DNA of 64,000 nucleotides. It comes from Enterobacter ludwigii (lineage in GTDB: Bacteria > Pseudomonadota > Gammaproteobacteria > Enterobacterales > Enterobacteriaceae). The DNA lies in the NCBI RefSeq assembly GCF_001750725.1, contig NZ_CP017279.1, positions 3,782,001 to 3,846,000 of the forward strand, given 5' to 3'. The notes under the pieces were generated by a model, which ran no database searches, was not told the DNA's origin, and was given only the letters and a program-made list of their open reading frames with translations. Position numbers and translations under genes: made by a program. The first letter of the stretch is position 1; every line of letters begins with the position of its first letter. Positions 1 to 10,561 of the stretch are shown one piece after another.

Positions 1-1447
1 TGCGTGACCCTGTTTCACGGTATTTCTCCAGGTCGGACAACCGCACCATATATCCGGTCACGCGTACCAGATCGTTACCGGCCACGTTGGCGGTGAACTC
101 CCGCATTCCCGCGTTGAACGCACCCAGACACAGTTGCACCACGGCCTGCGGGTTGCGTTTGACCGTCTCGTCCAGCGTCAGGATGTCGCTAATCCCGGCG
201 TGATAGTGCTTGTGGTGTGGCGCCACGCTCAGCAGGTGGCTAATCGGGTCCGGCTCCTCCCCGTAAGGCAACCGCGCGCCCGGCGTCGTACCGATATCAG
301 AGCTTATTCCGGACTGGGCATGCAGCATCGCACGCTGTTTCCAGCCGTATTTTACCGGTGTGCTTTCAACAAACGCCGCGAGCTGTTCGCTGATCCGATA
401 CCCCAGCGCGTTGGCCTGGTCGTCTTTACCGTAACGGCCCGGTGAACCCGCTTTCTCACACAGCACGTTCACCGCTTCGGCCAGGCCATACATGCCGAAC
501 ATCGGCACAAAGCGGTCGGGATCAATCAGCCCCTCTTTGACGAGGAAGCTATTCTCAAAGAAGCCGGATTTTTGATACAGGAACTCGCAGCGGGCATTGA
601 TGACGGCCAGTTGCTGCTGGCAGTAGTGGGGCAACGTACGGCTAAAAAAGTCTTCGGGCGAGTCGCTGTGTTCGGCAATGGCCTTCAGGTTCAGGCGCAC
701 CAGCGTGCTGCCACCGCCTGCCAGCGGCAGGGAGTTGTAACAACTCACGATACCATAACGGCTTTTTGTGAAAATTTTATCATTCACCGGGCCGTTAGAA
801 ATATGGGGTTTGCTGCATTCACAGAGGTTTTCGGCCACCCTGAGCAGCAGCGAGTCTGGCGTGATATCGGGATCATAAATAAAGGTCAGATTCGGTGCGA
901 CCTGCTTCAGCTCTGCATCAGCGCGTAAAATCGCGCGGGTAACGGGCGTGTCCGCCGGACCAATATTGGCATGCATAAACGCATCCGGAAGCGTTCTGTC
1001 GAGATAGCGCCAGAAACGTTTTATTCGGCTATCGATTTCTTCTTGTGTTAGAATATTAACATACGGTTGCAGTAATGCATCAAGATGACCGAGGAAGACC
1101 GGCATCGATGTGACAGAAGGAACATGGTGGTACAGGATGGTCAGCAGTGAGAGCGCGTCATCCAGATCCTTTGCCCCTTCCAGTTCCAGCCATGCCGAGC
1201 CGTTGGCGAGGAATCTGGCGTAATCAGGCAGAACATAGCGCGGTTTATAAGGCGCATGGCCTTCGAACATGTCGCAGATAAATCCCTCTTCCAGCGCGGT
1301 GCGAGCGGCCTGAGGCAGCGCGGGGTAGGGAAGATGGTTCTCCGCTTCCAGCGCCAGAAAATGACGTTTTTGCTCGGGGGTCAATACCGGGCTTGTCACA
1401 ATTTGCTGGCAACGTTGTTGCAGTGCGTGAGGGCTGGCGTGGGACAT
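1..1447 (-). CDS. yjjI: YjjI, glycyl-radical-type protein (3' end beyond window)
   Basis: Reading the minus strand from the ATG at 1447 gives an uninterrupted 482-codon frame that runs off the left edge; about 30 C-terminal residues are missing compared with the 516-residue E. coli YjjI I remember. The N-terminus contains CQQIVTSPVLTPEQKRHFLA and the visible C-terminal part contains VRLSDLEKYR just after an RVTGY-like segment, which resembles the glycyl-radical loop. The family (DUF3029) is assigned to glycyl radical enzymes of unknown substrate, and its activase partner yjjW normally lies downstream, outside this window. The gene is on the same strand as the fimbrial cluster but opposite to deoC; the deoP1 operator lies inside it. 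Confidence 0.93.
   Translation of the reverse strand, partial: MSHASPHALQQRCQQIVTSPVLTPEQKRHFLALEAENHLPYPALPQAARTALEEGFICDMFEGHAPYKPRYVLPDYARFLANGSAWLELEGAKDLDDALSLLTILYHHVPSVTSMPVFLGHLDALLQPYVNILTQEEIDSRIKRFWRYLDRTLPDAFMHANIGPADTPVTRAILRADAELKQVAPNLTFIYDPDITPDSLLLRVAENLCECSKPHISNGPVNDKIFTKSRYGIVSCYNSLPLAGGGSTLVRLNLKAIAEHSDSPEDFFSRTLPHYCQQQLAVINARCEFLYQKSGFFENSFLVKEGLIDPDRFVPMFGMYGLAEAVNVLCEKAGSPGRYGKDDQANALGYRISEQLAAFVESTPVKYGWKQRAMLHAQSGISSDIGTTPGARLPYGEEPDPISHLLSVAPHHKHYHAGISDILTLDETVKRNPQAVVQLCLGAFNAGMREFTANVAGNDLVRVTGYMVRLSDLEKYRETGSR
1046..1061. promoter_or_regulatory. DeoR operator O1 (deoP1 region) inside yjjI
   Basis: TGTTAGAATATTAACA is a nearly perfect palindrome matching the 16-bp DeoR operator I remember for E. 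coli (TGTTAGAAT[T/A]CTAACA). TAGAAT at 1049-1054 could be the -10 of deoP1 reading toward deoC. It lies 603 bp upstream of the second operator copy, close to the roughly 600 bp spacing that supports DeoR looping in E. coli. Confidence 0.75.
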
Positions 1448-1562
1448 ATTCGCTTCCTTTATGGTTCTGCGGATGATGACCGAATTGTAGGAAGTCATCC
1501 CGGGGGGACTTTTGATCCCACACCGGGTATCGCTGCTTTAATCAGCAGCGACAGCAGTAAAA

Positions 1563-1664
1563 TTTGAAGTTCATCTCATTACAGTAATGCAAATTTGTAC
1601 GCAGTTTTCATTAACTGTGATGAATGTCGAAGTGTAAGTGCGGCTGGATGTTAGAATAGTCACA
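1563..1664 (+). promoter_or_regulatory. deoP2 promoter: two CRP sites, CytR space, DeoR operator O2
   Basis: Two CRP-like sites flank a spacer where CytR binds in E. coli: TTTGA-N6-TCTCA at 1563-1578 and TGTGA-N6-TCGAA at 1616-1631. The -10 box TAGAAT (1652-1657) lies inside a DeoR-like operator TGTTAGAATAGTCACA (1649-1664), whose right half differs from the palindrome at two places. The arrangement matches the E. coli deoP2 promoter. Expected control is cAMP-CRP activation, with CytR and DeoR repression relieved by nucleosides and deoxyribose-5-phosphate. Confidence 0.8.
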
Positions 1665-1708
1665 GACCGCAAGGTGAAATTTATACGGCGATGCCGTTGG
1701 AGAATGTT

Positions 1709-2488
1709 ATGACCGATTTAACTGCAAGCAGCCTGCGCGCGTTGAAACTGATGGACCTGACCACCCTGAATGATGACGACACCAATGAGAAAGTCATCGC
1801 CCTGTGCCATCAGGCGAAAACGCCCGTCGGGAACACTGCAGCCGTCTGTATCTACCCGCGCTTTATCCCCATTGCCCGTAAGACGCTGAAAGAGCAGGGC
1901 ACGCCGGATGTACGCATTGCAACCGTGACTAACTTCCCGCACGGCAATGACGACATCGAGATTGCGCTGGCTGAAACCCGCGCGGCCATCGCGTACGGTG
2001 CTGACGAAGTGGACGTGGTATTCCCGTACCGTGCGCTGATCGCCGGTAACGAGCAGGTTGGTTTTGACCTGGTGAAAGCGTGTAAAGACGCTTGTGCTGC
2101 GGCAAACGTGCTGCTGAAAGTGATCATCGAAACCGGTGAGCTGAAAGAAGAAGCGCTGATCCGTAAAGCGTCTGAAATCTCCATCAACGCGGGTGCGGAT
2201 TTCATCAAAACCTCTACCGGTAAAGTGCCGGTGAACGCAACGCCGGAAAGCGCGCGCATCATGATGGAAGTGATCCGTGATATGGGCGTGGAAAAAACCG
2301 TAGGCTTCAAACCTGCGGGCGGCGTGCGCACGGCTGAAGATGCGCAGCAGTTCCTGGCGATTGCCGACGAACTGTTTGGCCCGGCGTGGGCGGATTCCCG
2401 TCACTATCGCTTTGGTGCATCCAGCCTGCTGGCGAGCCTGCTGAAAGCGCTGGGTCACGGCGACGGTAAGAGCGCAAGCAGCTACTGA
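1709..2488 (+). CDS. deoC: Deoxyribose-phosphate aldolase
   Basis: Cytosolic class I aldolase that splits 2-deoxyribose-5-phosphate into glyceraldehyde-3-phosphate and acetaldehyde, the last step of deoxynucleoside catabolism. The start at 1709 ([14 protein letters not shown]) is preferred over the in-frame ATG at 1691 because GGAG lies at 1699-1702 and the resulting 259 residues equal the E. coli length. The Schiff-base lysine motif FIKTSTGK and the second lysine motif GFKPAGGV are present. First gene of deoCABD, 57 bp ahead of deoA. Confidence 0.97.
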   Translation: MTDLTASSLRALKLMDLTTLNDDDTNEKVIALCHQAKTPVGNTAAVCIYPRFIPIARKTLKEQGTPDVRIATVTNFPHGNDDIEIALAETRAAIAYGADEVDVVFPYRALIAGNEQVGFDLVKACKDACAAANVLLKVIIETGELKEEALIRKASEISINAGADFIKTSTGKVPVNATPESARIMMEVIRDMGVEKTVGFKPAGGVRTAEDAQQFLAIADELFGPAWADSRHYRFGASSLLASLLKALGHGDGKSASSY

Positions 2489-2544
2489 TTTTTATCCTGC
2501 GGCGGGCCATCCGCCGCATTTAACCTGTTTTCTCGGGGGTTACC

Positions 2545-3867
2545 GTGTTTCTCGCACAAGAAATTATTCGTAAAAAACGTGATGGTCATGCATTAAGCGA
2601 CGAAGAGATCCGCTTCTTTATCAATGGCATTCGTGATAACACCATCTCTGAAGGGCAGATTGCTGCTCTGGCGATGACCATTTTCTTCCACGATATGTCG
2701 ATGCCTGAGCGTGTATCGCTGACCATGGCGATGCGAGATTCAGGAACCGTTCTGGACTGGAAAAGCCTTAACCTCAACGGCCCGATTGTGGATAAACACT
2801 CAACCGGCGGTGTAGGTGACGTGACGTCGCTGATGCTGGGCCCAATGGTGGCGGCCTGTGGTGGTTATATCCCCATGATCTCCGGGCGTGGCCTGGGACA
2901 TACCGGCGGTACGCTCGACAAACTGGAAGCCATCCCGGGCTTCGATATCTTCCCGGATGACCATCGCTTCCGCGACATTATTAAAGACGTTGGTGTGGCG
3001 ATTATCGGCCAGACCAGCTCTCTTGCTCCTGCCGACAAGCGCTTCTACGCGACCCGCGATATCACCGCGACCGTTGACTCTATTCCCCTGATTACCGCCT
3101 CTATCCTCGCCAAGAAACTGGCGGAAGGCCTGGATGCGCTGGTCATGGATGTGAAAGTGGGCAGCGGCGCCTTTATGCCGACCTATGAACTTTCCGCGGC
3201 GCTGGCAGAAGCCATTGTGGGCGTCTCCAACGGTGCGGGCGTGCGTACTACCGCCCTGCTGACGGACATGAACCAGGTGCTGGCGTCCAGCGCAGGCAAC
3301 GCCGTGGAAGTGCGTGAAGCCGTGCAGTTCCTCACCGGTGAATACCGGAACCCGCGTCTGCTCGATGTCACCATGGCCCTGTGCGTGGAGATGCTGATCT
3401 CCGGCAAGCTCGCCAGCGATGATGCCGACGCACGCGCCAAACTTCAGGCGGTGCTGGATAACGGCAAAGCGGCAGAGATCTTCGGCCGCATGGTAGCGGC
3501 GCAGAAAGGCCCGACCGACTTCGTGGAACACTACGCGAAATACCTGCCAACGGCGACGCTCAGCAAAGCGGTCTACGCCGATACCGAAGGCTTTGTCTCG
3601 GCGATGGATACGCGCGCGCTCGGCATGGCGGTCGTGTCGATGGGCGGCGGTCGTCGTCAGGCCTCGGACACCATTGATTACAGCGTCGGCTTTACCGATA
3701 TGGCGCGTCTGGGTGACAGCGTTGATGGTCAACGTCCGCTGGCCGTGATCCACGCGAAAGATGAAGCCAGCTGGCAGGAAGCGGCAAAGGCGGTGAAAGC
3801 GGCCATTACGCTTGATGATAAAGCACCGCAAAGCACACCGACTGTCTATCGCCGTATCACCGAATAG
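2545..3867 (+). CDS. deoA: Thymidine phosphorylase
   Basis: Phosphorolysis of thymidine and deoxyuridine to the base and 2-deoxyribose-1-phosphate, in the cytosol as a dimer. The protein is 440 residues, the usual size, and begins with GTG ([14 protein letters not shown]) behind a CGGGGG ribosome-binding stretch. The phosphate-binding motif KHSTGGVGD sits at residues 84-92. Its product is converted by DeoB to the substrate of DeoC. Nothing unusual was seen in the frame. Confidence 0.97.
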   Translation: MFLAQEIIRKKRDGHALSDEEIRFFINGIRDNTISEGQIAALAMTIFFHDMSMPERVSLTMAMRDSGTVLDWKSLNLNGPIVDKHSTGGVGDVTSLMLGPMVAACGGYIPMISGRGLGHTGGTLDKLEAIPGFDIFPDDHRFRDIIKDVGVAIIGQTSSLAPADKRFYATRDITATVDSIPLITASILAKKLAEGLDALVMDVKVGSGAFMPTYELSAALAEAIVGVSNGAGVRTTALLTDMNQVLASSAGNAVEVREAVQFLTGEYRNPRLLDVTMALCVEMLISGKLASDDADARAKLQAVLDNGKAAEIFGRMVAAQKGPTDFVEHYAKYLPTATLSKAVYADTEGFVSAMDTRALGMAVVSMGGGRRQASDTIDYSVGFTDMARLGDSVDGQRPLAVIHAKDEASWQEAAKAVKAAITLDDKAPQSTPTVYRRITE

Positions 3868-3890
3868 CGGTATACTGATCTGATCGATAA

Positions 3891-5144
<1,254 letters not shown>

Positions 5145-5160
5145 ACACATCCGGGCGTAT

Positions 5161-5223
5161 CCCCTCTCCCTTCGCGAGAGGGAGAACACCATGCAGGCCG
5201 GGCAGGCGCCGCCGCCACCCGGC
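5161..5223. repeat. Two intergenic hairpins (CCCTC/GAGGG and REP-like)
   Basis: The deoB-deoD gap holds a hairpin with arms CCCTCTC (5162-5168) and GAGAGGG (5176-5182), followed by a REP-like palindrome with GCCGGG (5197-5202) and CCCGGC (5218-5223). Such elements can stabilise or separate messages within an operon. They are seen directly; the function is inferred. Confidence 0.6.
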
Positions 5224-5248
5224 AAAAACACGATAAAAGGAACTGAAG

Positions 5249-5971
5249 ATGGCAACTCCTCACATTAATGCCGAAATGGGTGATTTCGCTGACGTCGTAT
5301 TGATGCCGGGCGACCCGCTGCGCGCGAAGCACATTGCAGAAACTTTCCTCGAAGACGTGCGTGAAGTGAACAACGTTCGCGGCATGCTGGGCTTCACCGG
5401 TACGTACAAAGGCCGCAAAATCTCCGTGATGGGTCACGGTATGGGTATCCCATCCTGCTCCATCTACACTAAAGAGCTGATCACCGATTTCGGCGTGAAG
5501 AAAATCATTCGCGTAGGCTCCTGCGGTGCAGTACGTATGGACGTTAAGCTGCGTGATGTGGTTATCGGCATGGGCGCGTGTACGGACTCTAAAGTTAACC
5601 GTATGCGTTTCAAAGACCACGACTTTGCCGCCATCGCTGACTTCGGCATGGTGCGTAACGCGGTTGACGCCGCAAAAGCGCTGGGCGTAGACGCACGCGT
5701 GGGTAACCTGTTCTCTGCTGATCTGTTCTATGCACCAGACGGCGGCGAGATGTTTGACGTGATGGAAAAGTACGGCATCCTGGGTGTGGAAATGGAAGCT
5801 GCAGGGATCTACGGTGTCGCGGCTGAGTTTGGCGCGAAAGCACTGACCATCTGCACCGTGTCTGACCATATCCGTACGCACGAGCAGACGACCGCTGCTG
5901 AGCGTCAGACCACCTTCAACGACATGATCAAAATCGCGCTGGAATCCGTTCTGCTGGGCGACAAAGAGTAA
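5249..5971 (+). CDS. deoD: Purine nucleoside phosphorylase (DeoD type)
   Basis: Reversible phosphorolysis of purine (deoxy)nucleosides; a hexameric cytosolic enzyme. The start at 5249 follows AAAAGGA. Typical motifs are the N-terminal [20 protein letters not shown], the phosphate-binding GDPLRAK, and a C-terminal TVSDHIRT with the catalytic Asp. The protein is 240 residues, one more than the E. coli form I remember, because the loop reads [10 protein letters not shown] with an additional Gly. The central segment GAVRMDVKL also differs from the E. coli GAVLPHVKL. Last gene of the deo operon. Confidence 0.97.
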   Translation: MATPHINAEMGDFADVVLMPGDPLRAKHIAETFLEDVREVNNVRGMLGFTGTYKGRKISVMGHGMGIPSCSIYTKELITDFGVKKIIRVGSCGAVRMDVKLRDVVIGMGACTDSKVNRMRFKDHDFAAIADFGMVRNAVDAAKALGVDARVGNLFSADLFYAPDGGEMFDVMEKYGILGVEMEAAGIYGVAAEFGAKALTICTVSDHIRTHEQTTAAERQTTFNDMIKIALESVLLGDKE

Positions 5972-5980
5972 TGTTGTACT

Positions 5981-6004
5981 GCCGGGCGGCGTCTGCTGCC
6001 CGGC
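5981..6004. terminator. REP-like hairpin between convergent deoD and fimbrial gene
   Basis: GCCGGGC (5981-5987) pairs with GCCCGGC (5998-6004). There is no clear T-run on either side, so this may act as a boundary or mRNA 3'-end stabiliser rather than a strong intrinsic terminator. Confidence 0.5.
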
Positions 6005-6017
6005 ATGCTCTTCCCGG

Positions 6018-6719
6018 TTACAAATACACCACGCTGATGGTCGCCTGACCGTCAAACTCCGTATCTTCCGTTAAAGACAGATTCTTCAGATTCTCGACCG
6101 CCAGCGACACGTTCAGCGGGAAAGAGACGCTGGTGACCGCCATCGGGTCGTTTTTGCCCGCCGGTGCAACGCTCATCAGACCCAAATCTTTATTGGCGAT
6201 GGTACCGCCGTTGGCTTTCTGCCAGCGGCTCACGCCCGCTCCCGCGGTCACGGCCGTACGGATAGGCTCAGCGTTATTGCCGTTCGCCGTCACATCGCCT
6301 GGCGTGGTGTAGATGGAGTACGCGCCGATGTTTTTACCATCGTGCGTTTTGCCCAGCCCAAAGGTGCTCATCGCACCGCGAAGCTCACCGCCGTTAGCAT
6401 TGGCGTTTTTCACCTTCAGGTTACTGCTGCCCGTGCTGGCGTTGGAATCGGTACGGTTATCCGCAATGCTCCAGCCCACCTTTGTTGGCGTTGGGCAGTT
6501 GATCGTCAGCATCACCCCTTTTTCGCCCAGCTGCGTAGCCTGGGTTTGCGACAAATCGCCAATATGAATCCTGCCAAAATCGATCACGCCATTATTGCTC
6601 AGCTCCGGTACACACGAGGCACCGGCAAGCGAGGCTTTGACTTTCAGCACGGCGGTATCGCCCGCGTGTGCGGATGTGGCCGCCAGGGCCAGCGCGACAA
6701 CGAGTAAACATTTTTTCAT
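6018..6719 (-). CDS. DUF1120 fimbrial subunit, paralogue 4 (distal)
   Basis: A 233-residue secreted protein with a Sec signal peptide ending near TSAHAG. The mature part shows DUF1120 features: ASCVPELSN and LTINC, giving a conserved Cys pair; DFGRI; VGWSIADNR; IGAYSIYT; and a C-terminal TISVVYL strand expected to be recognised by a periplasmic chaperone. It is last in the chaperone-usher cluster and is separated from the preceding minor subunit by 117 bp. The ribosome-binding site TTAAGGATTAACA closely resembles that of the other three paralogues. The exact role (tip, adaptor or major pilin) cannot be decided. Confidence 0.85.
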   Translation of the reverse strand: MKKCLLVVALALAATSAHAGDTAVLKVKASLAGASCVPELSNNGVIDFGRIHIGDLSQTQATQLGEKGVMLTINCPTPTKVGWSIADNRTDSNASTGSSNLKVKNANANGGELRGAMSTFGLGKTHDGKNIGAYSIYTTPGDVTANGNNAEPIRTAVTAGAGVSRWQKANGGTIANKDLGLMSVAPAGKNDPMAVTSVSFPLNVSLAVENLKNLSLTEDTEFDGQATISVVYL

Positions 6720-6836
6720 TGTTAATCCTTAACATAAATAAAAAGCATGACATTGCGGGGTATTAACCCGTCAGTATTTGTAACGGTAGTGCTTTTCTAC
6801 GCTTCACGCAGGCAGGTACCTGACGCGTGAATGGGG

Positions 6837-7406
6837 TTATTCCTGTGTTAATAATTCCCAGGCCATATTGCTCTCAAGAAGGGTATTGTCAGCAACATGA
6901 CGAAGCTGGCTGTTATTAATGACGGGAACAATCTTAAGGGTGAAGCTCATGTGTTTACCCCGCACCGGCGCGGCATTTTGCCGGGCAACGAGACCTTCAT
7001 TATTTTTGATAAACGCGCGTTGCGTCGGGCTGGAGGAAGGCGTAAAACCGATACGGTCCGTCGTTTTCGCCAGCGTGCAGGCATGCCCGTCAACCACCAT
7101 ATTGTCGGCAATAATGGCCAGTCGCCCGTCCTGACCAAAGAGAACCCCCCCGTTGACGCCGGCAGTGGACTGCAGAAACAGCGCCATCACTCTCGGCTCC
7201 GGGCAGAAGACGTTGGCCGTAATTTCTTTGGCCGGCATTCGGTTCCAGTTCTTCTGCGAGGCGGCGATATCCGACGGTTTGAGTTTTCCAAACGAGACAA
7301 CAGGCTGCGAAAACGTAACCTGACACTCTTCACTGGACGCGCGTGCGGAGAAGAGCAAAATCATGCTGGCAAACGCCGCGAATAAAAGGGAATAACAGGT
7401 TTTCAC
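6837..7406 (-). CDS. Minor fimbrial subunit-like secreted protein
   Basis: The GTG at 7406 overlaps the usher stop codon as GTGA, with AAGGAAT upstream, a typical translational-coupling arrangement; longer starts at 7412 or 7481 would overlap the usher more. The product of about 189 residues starts with a signal peptide (MKTCYSLLFAAFASMILLF, cleavage near ARA-SSEEC). The mature part has VSFGKL and ITANVFC, similar in layout to fimbrial subunits, but it lacks the typical DUF1120 sequence and ends in AWELLTQE. It may be a tip, adaptor or terminator subunit; no specific family was recognised. Confidence 0.7.
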   Translation of the reverse strand: MKTCYSLLFAAFASMILLFSARASSEECQVTFSQPVVSFGKLKPSDIAASQKNWNRMPAKEITANVFCPEPRVMALFLQSTAGVNGGVLFGQDGRLAIIADNMVVDGHACTLAKTTDRIGFTPSSSPTQRAFIKNNEGLVARQNAAPVRGKHMSFTLKIVPVINNSQLRHVADNTLLESNMAWELLTQE

Positions 7407-9820
7407 TGGCACATTCCTTCTGCTTTTTCGTAATAGGACTCGGTATTTTTGTCTTCGCTGAGCGAATACGTGATGTGGCAAATTTTTGCCATGTTGTCGT
7501 CCACCACATACAGGGCGGGCGCATCCGTGGCGTCGGGAATAAACACGCTGCCGTTATCCATTACGCTGACGATATAACGGCTGTCTTTATCCACCACGCT
7601 AAGCCCTCTGGCGAGCCATGACCCGTCAGGGCGTTTCACGCTCAGCATTAGACGACGCGTGTTCAGCACGTGGAAATCCACCTGCGCGAATGAGCCGTAA
7701 GCTGCGGAAACGGTCTGTATCCCGTTTGATAAATCCATTCCCTGTGGCAGGGAGCTGGCATCAATGACAATCTGAGAGGTTTGCCACTCGCGCAGACCCG
7801 GCACCACGGCTTGTCCCCACGCATCGGTCCAGACGGTTCCATCGGGCGTGGTGATTTGAATACCGCTTTCCGGCTCGCTTAATCGCGCAATGCCAAAGGT
7901 GTCTTTAATCGGGTAGGGTGCAAACGTAATGCCACGACCATGCAGGGCGATGCCGCCGCTGAGGGAGGTGCTGTAATTATGCTGATTCCCGTCGTTCAGC
8001 CCTGCGGCCATGCCCAGCTGTGCATAGTGCAGGTTGGTGCTGACATTGCCGTTAAACGACTGGGTCTTGTCCTGATTGTCGCGATCGACCGAGAGGTTGT
8101 AATTGGTGTTTTGACCCCACGATCCGCTGTCCTGAATACCGAGGTTTTGTTTTTCACCCTGGCTGCGCATATAGGTACTGATGCGCTCAGTGCCAAACGG
8201 AATGACCAGATTAAGATAGAGCAGGTCGCCATCACTTGTGCCGCCCTTCTCCGTCTCACTGCTGCTGAGGGCGTGCTGCCAGTTCACTGAGAGCGACGTG
8301 TGCCCCAGACTCTTGCCCCAGGAGACCATCAGGTAGCGGGAGCTACTGCTCTCTTCATCGCCAGCATTCTCGCTGTACTGGAAAGAAAGCGAGCCAACCC
8401 ATGCATTGTTCCAGTTGAGGCTGGTATTCCAGGCGCTTTGATAGCGCTGGGATTCAGCGTCCATCGCCTCGTTTAACTCCCGGTAGCCGGTGCTGTAGGT
8501 TGATGCGCTGACCCCAAGCGTGAGTTGCTCGGGCAGGGAAAGGTGACTTTGCAATTCTATCTTGCGGCCATTTTGTTGACCGTAGAACTGCGCGCGGCTC
8601 ATCTGAACGCTGGGAGAAAGGAGCCAGTACTCGGCTGGCGACCATTCCAGCATCGCCCCGACCGCCTGATACTGCTCTGCCAGCACGCCCGCCGTGACGC
8701 CGGTGAGCTGGGGCGTAAACCGGGTTCCGTCAGAAAAATTAAATACCCAGGGCGACCCTTGTTCATCCCCGGTATCGCGAACTTTACCCAACGAGACGCT
8801 GAGCCCTTCGGTGCGCGTCATCCCGCTCACGTTCAGTGAGGAGGAGGGAACCGTAAACGTCGTGGTGGAACCGTCGGTTTCGACCACGCTGATGTCCAAA
8901 TCCACGTTGCCACGCACCACCGGGACATCGGTCAGAGTAAACGGACCGGCATTCACCAGCGAAGAGTAGATAACTTGCCCGGACTGACGAACGTCAACGC
9001 GCGCCTGGTTGGTGCGGGCGATGCCGGAAATGGTCGTCGCCGGAATATTCGGTTGCAGGCCCGTTTCCGGCAGGAACTGAACGCCATTAATTTGTGCGCC
9101 ACTGAACAGCGCCGAGTTGACGTTAATCTGCCCCGCCTGAATGCGAAGTTTTCGTTCTTCGAAGACGTGTTCCGCGTAGGTATAGAGATTCTCTGTGCTG
9201 CGGGTTCCGTTATCGTCGGTCAGGATAAAGTTGCTGCGCAGCGTCCAGTTCGCCACGTTGAGACCGGCGCCAATATTGCCCTGGGAAAAGGTACTGTTTC
9301 CGCCGCTGCCGTACTCGTTGTAGTTGCTGAACGCACTGTAATTGATAAGACCCGCCGCACCGCCGTGCGCGTAGTATTTCGCTGCATAGAAACCATTGTC
9401 CATCGCCTCTGCGGGAACATAAATCTCAAGCGACTCCGCGTTGGGCAGCAGCGTGACGGTGGCCGTCGGGTAATCTTGCAGAAGATTATGGCAGGGCTCT
9501 TTTGCATCGATATTCAGCGGAAGAAGACCTGCCGCACGGGTAAAGTCATCATCCAGACACAGTTGCCCTTCCTCTCCCACGCGGATCGCAAGCGTGCCTT
9601 TATCGACGCCGTTAATTTTTACCTGCACGGCATGCGGCCCCGGCAGGTATCGCTGGGCCTGGGAGAAGTAGTGGGCGAGGTTGGTGCTGATACCGCGGGT
9701 CGCCAGAATATCGGTATTAAAATCCATACCGGCCGCCGATACCGACTGGGCGGGCAACGTCAAAGCCCCCAGTATGGCGGCGCGAAGCGTCTGATTACGC
9801 AAAGAGAACTCAATCACCAA
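7403..9820 (-). CDS. Outer membrane fimbrial usher (FimD/PapC type)
   Basis: An 805-residue usher, the usual size, that receives chaperone-subunit complexes and secretes and assembles the pilus. A signal peptide (ending ...SVSAAG) precedes MDFNTDILATRG, the N-terminal periplasmic domain that binds the chaperone. The middle contains ARTNQARVDVRQSGQVIY and GPFTLTDVPV, typical of the region where the barrel is interrupted by the plug domain. The C-terminal part includes DAWGQAVVPGL, and a Cys pair (KICH and GMCQ) is present near the end. Start is TTG at 9820 or GTG at 9817; AGGGA lies just upstream in both cases. The gap to the chaperone gene is 12 bp. Confidence 0.93.
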   Translation of the reverse strand: MVIEFSLRNQTLRAAILGALTLPAQSVSAAGMDFNTDILATRGISTNLAHYFSQAQRYLPGPHAVQVKINGVDKGTLAIRVGEEGQLCLDDDFTRAAGLLPLNIDAKEPCHNLLQDYPTATVTLLPNAESLEIYVPAEAMDNGFYAAKYYAHGGAAGLINYSAFSNYNEYGSGGNSTFSQGNIGAGLNVANWTLRSNFILTDDNGTRSTENLYTYAEHVFEERKLRIQAGQINVNSALFSGAQINGVQFLPETGLQPNIPATTISGIARTNQARVDVRQSGQVIYSSLVNAGPFTLTDVPVVRGNVDLDISVVETDGSTTTFTVPSSSLNVSGMTRTEGLSVSLGKVRDTGDEQGSPWVFNFSDGTRFTPQLTGVTAGVLAEQYQAVGAMLEWSPAEYWLLSPSVQMSRAQFYGQQNGRKIELQSHLSLPEQLTLGVSASTYSTGYRELNEAMDAESQRYQSAWNTSLNWNNAWVGSLSFQYSENAGDEESSSSRYLMVSWGKSLGHTSLSVNWQHALSSSETEKGGTSDGDLLYLNLVIPFGTERISTYMRSQGEKQNLGIQDSGSWGQNTNYNLSVDRDNQDKTQSFNGNVSTNLHYAQLGMAAGLNDGNQHNYSTSLSGGIALHGRGITFAPYPIKDTFGIARLSEPESGIQITTPDGTVWTDAWGQAVVPGLREWQTSQIVIDASSLPQGMDLSNGIQTVSAAYGSFAQVDFHVLNTRRLMLSVKRPDGSWLARGLSVVDKDSRYIVSVMDNGSVFIPDATDAPALYVVDDNMAKICHITYSLSEDKNTESYYEKAEGMCQ

Positions 9821-9832
9821 AACATCCCTGTC

Positions 9833-10549
9833 TTACTGGCGCGTCAGGGAAGCGGTAAAGCTCTCAACTTCAATCCCGTAGCGGCTGGCCGGATTGAACT
9901 CAATGGCGTTATCGGTGCCATTAACCGGGGTGTCGGTCTGCACCGTCATGGTCTCTCCCGGCAGGATAAACGTCTTGTTGACCAGACCTTCCGTATGCGA
10001 AGGCAGTAAGGTGACAGAGGTGGAGAAACGGACCACGTAGGCGGACGGATTCTGCACCTTGACCTCTTTCCCGGTGACTGACCAGGTCAGTAATTTCCAG
10101 GCGTCGGTGACCACCGGCAGATCTTTGGGATGGATCAGGACCGGTAAATCCTGACGCAGGTTGATCCCGACCTTCACGTTTTTATCCGTGCTCTTGGGCG
10201 GAATACCTTCGAACACCACGCGTTTGTACTGTTCAACGCTAAGCGGTTTGTCGGTTTCAAGAATAAAGCGAACCTGTTGCTCCTGGCCTGGCTCGAGGCG
10301 CACAACCGGCTGGGTGACGTTGAGTTTTACCCCCTGGTCGCCCCCGATATCCCGGATGGAGGTGTAAAGCAGGGTGGGAATGCTGTCGGTGTTTTTCACG
10401 CTCATGACGCCGCCGTGGTTCGCTTCGTCAATCAGCAGCAGGGTGGTTTCAGGCACCATTCCGGCGGCAAAAAGCGAAGCCGGAAGGGCGAGGCACAGTG
10501 AGCAGATCAAACGTGTTGATGTGTGGATCGTAGACATAGTGGGTTTCAT
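9833..10549 (-). CDS. Periplasmic fimbrial chaperone
   Basis: A PapD/FimC-like two-domain immunoglobulin-fold chaperone that donates a strand to fimbrial subunits in the periplasm. A signal peptide (ICSLCLALPASLFA) precedes GMVPETTLL. The G1-strand signature VTQPVVRLEPGQEQQVRF and the subunit-anchoring region INLRQDLPVLIHP are clear. The start is taken at 10549 (MKPTMSTIHTS); an upstream in-frame ATG at 10576 lies inside the loop of a terminator hairpin and is unlikely, while 10537 (MSTIHTS) is another possibility. No start has a strong ribosome-binding site. Confidence 0.88.
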   Translation of the reverse strand: MKPTMSTIHTSTRLICSLCLALPASLFAAGMVPETTLLLIDEANHGGVMSVKNTDSIPTLLYTSIRDIGGDQGVKLNVTQPVVRLEPGQEQQVRFILETDKPLSVEQYKRVVFEGIPPKSTDKNVKVGINLRQDLPVLIHPKDLPVVTDAWKLLTWSVTGKEVKVQNPSAYVVRFSTSVTLLPSHTEGLVNKTFILPGETMTVQTDTPVNGTDNAIEFNPASRYGIEVESFTASLTRQ

Positions 10550-10561
10550 TCGCTGGTCAGG

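Noticed and set aside
1718..2458. 246-codon minus-strand open frame over deoC
   Set aside because: Shadow of deoC in the antisense direction; basic, low-complexity translation with no recognisable domain and no start signal. Many similar long antisense frames occur over deoA, deoB, nadR, dnaK and the PMI gene because of GC-biased codon usage.
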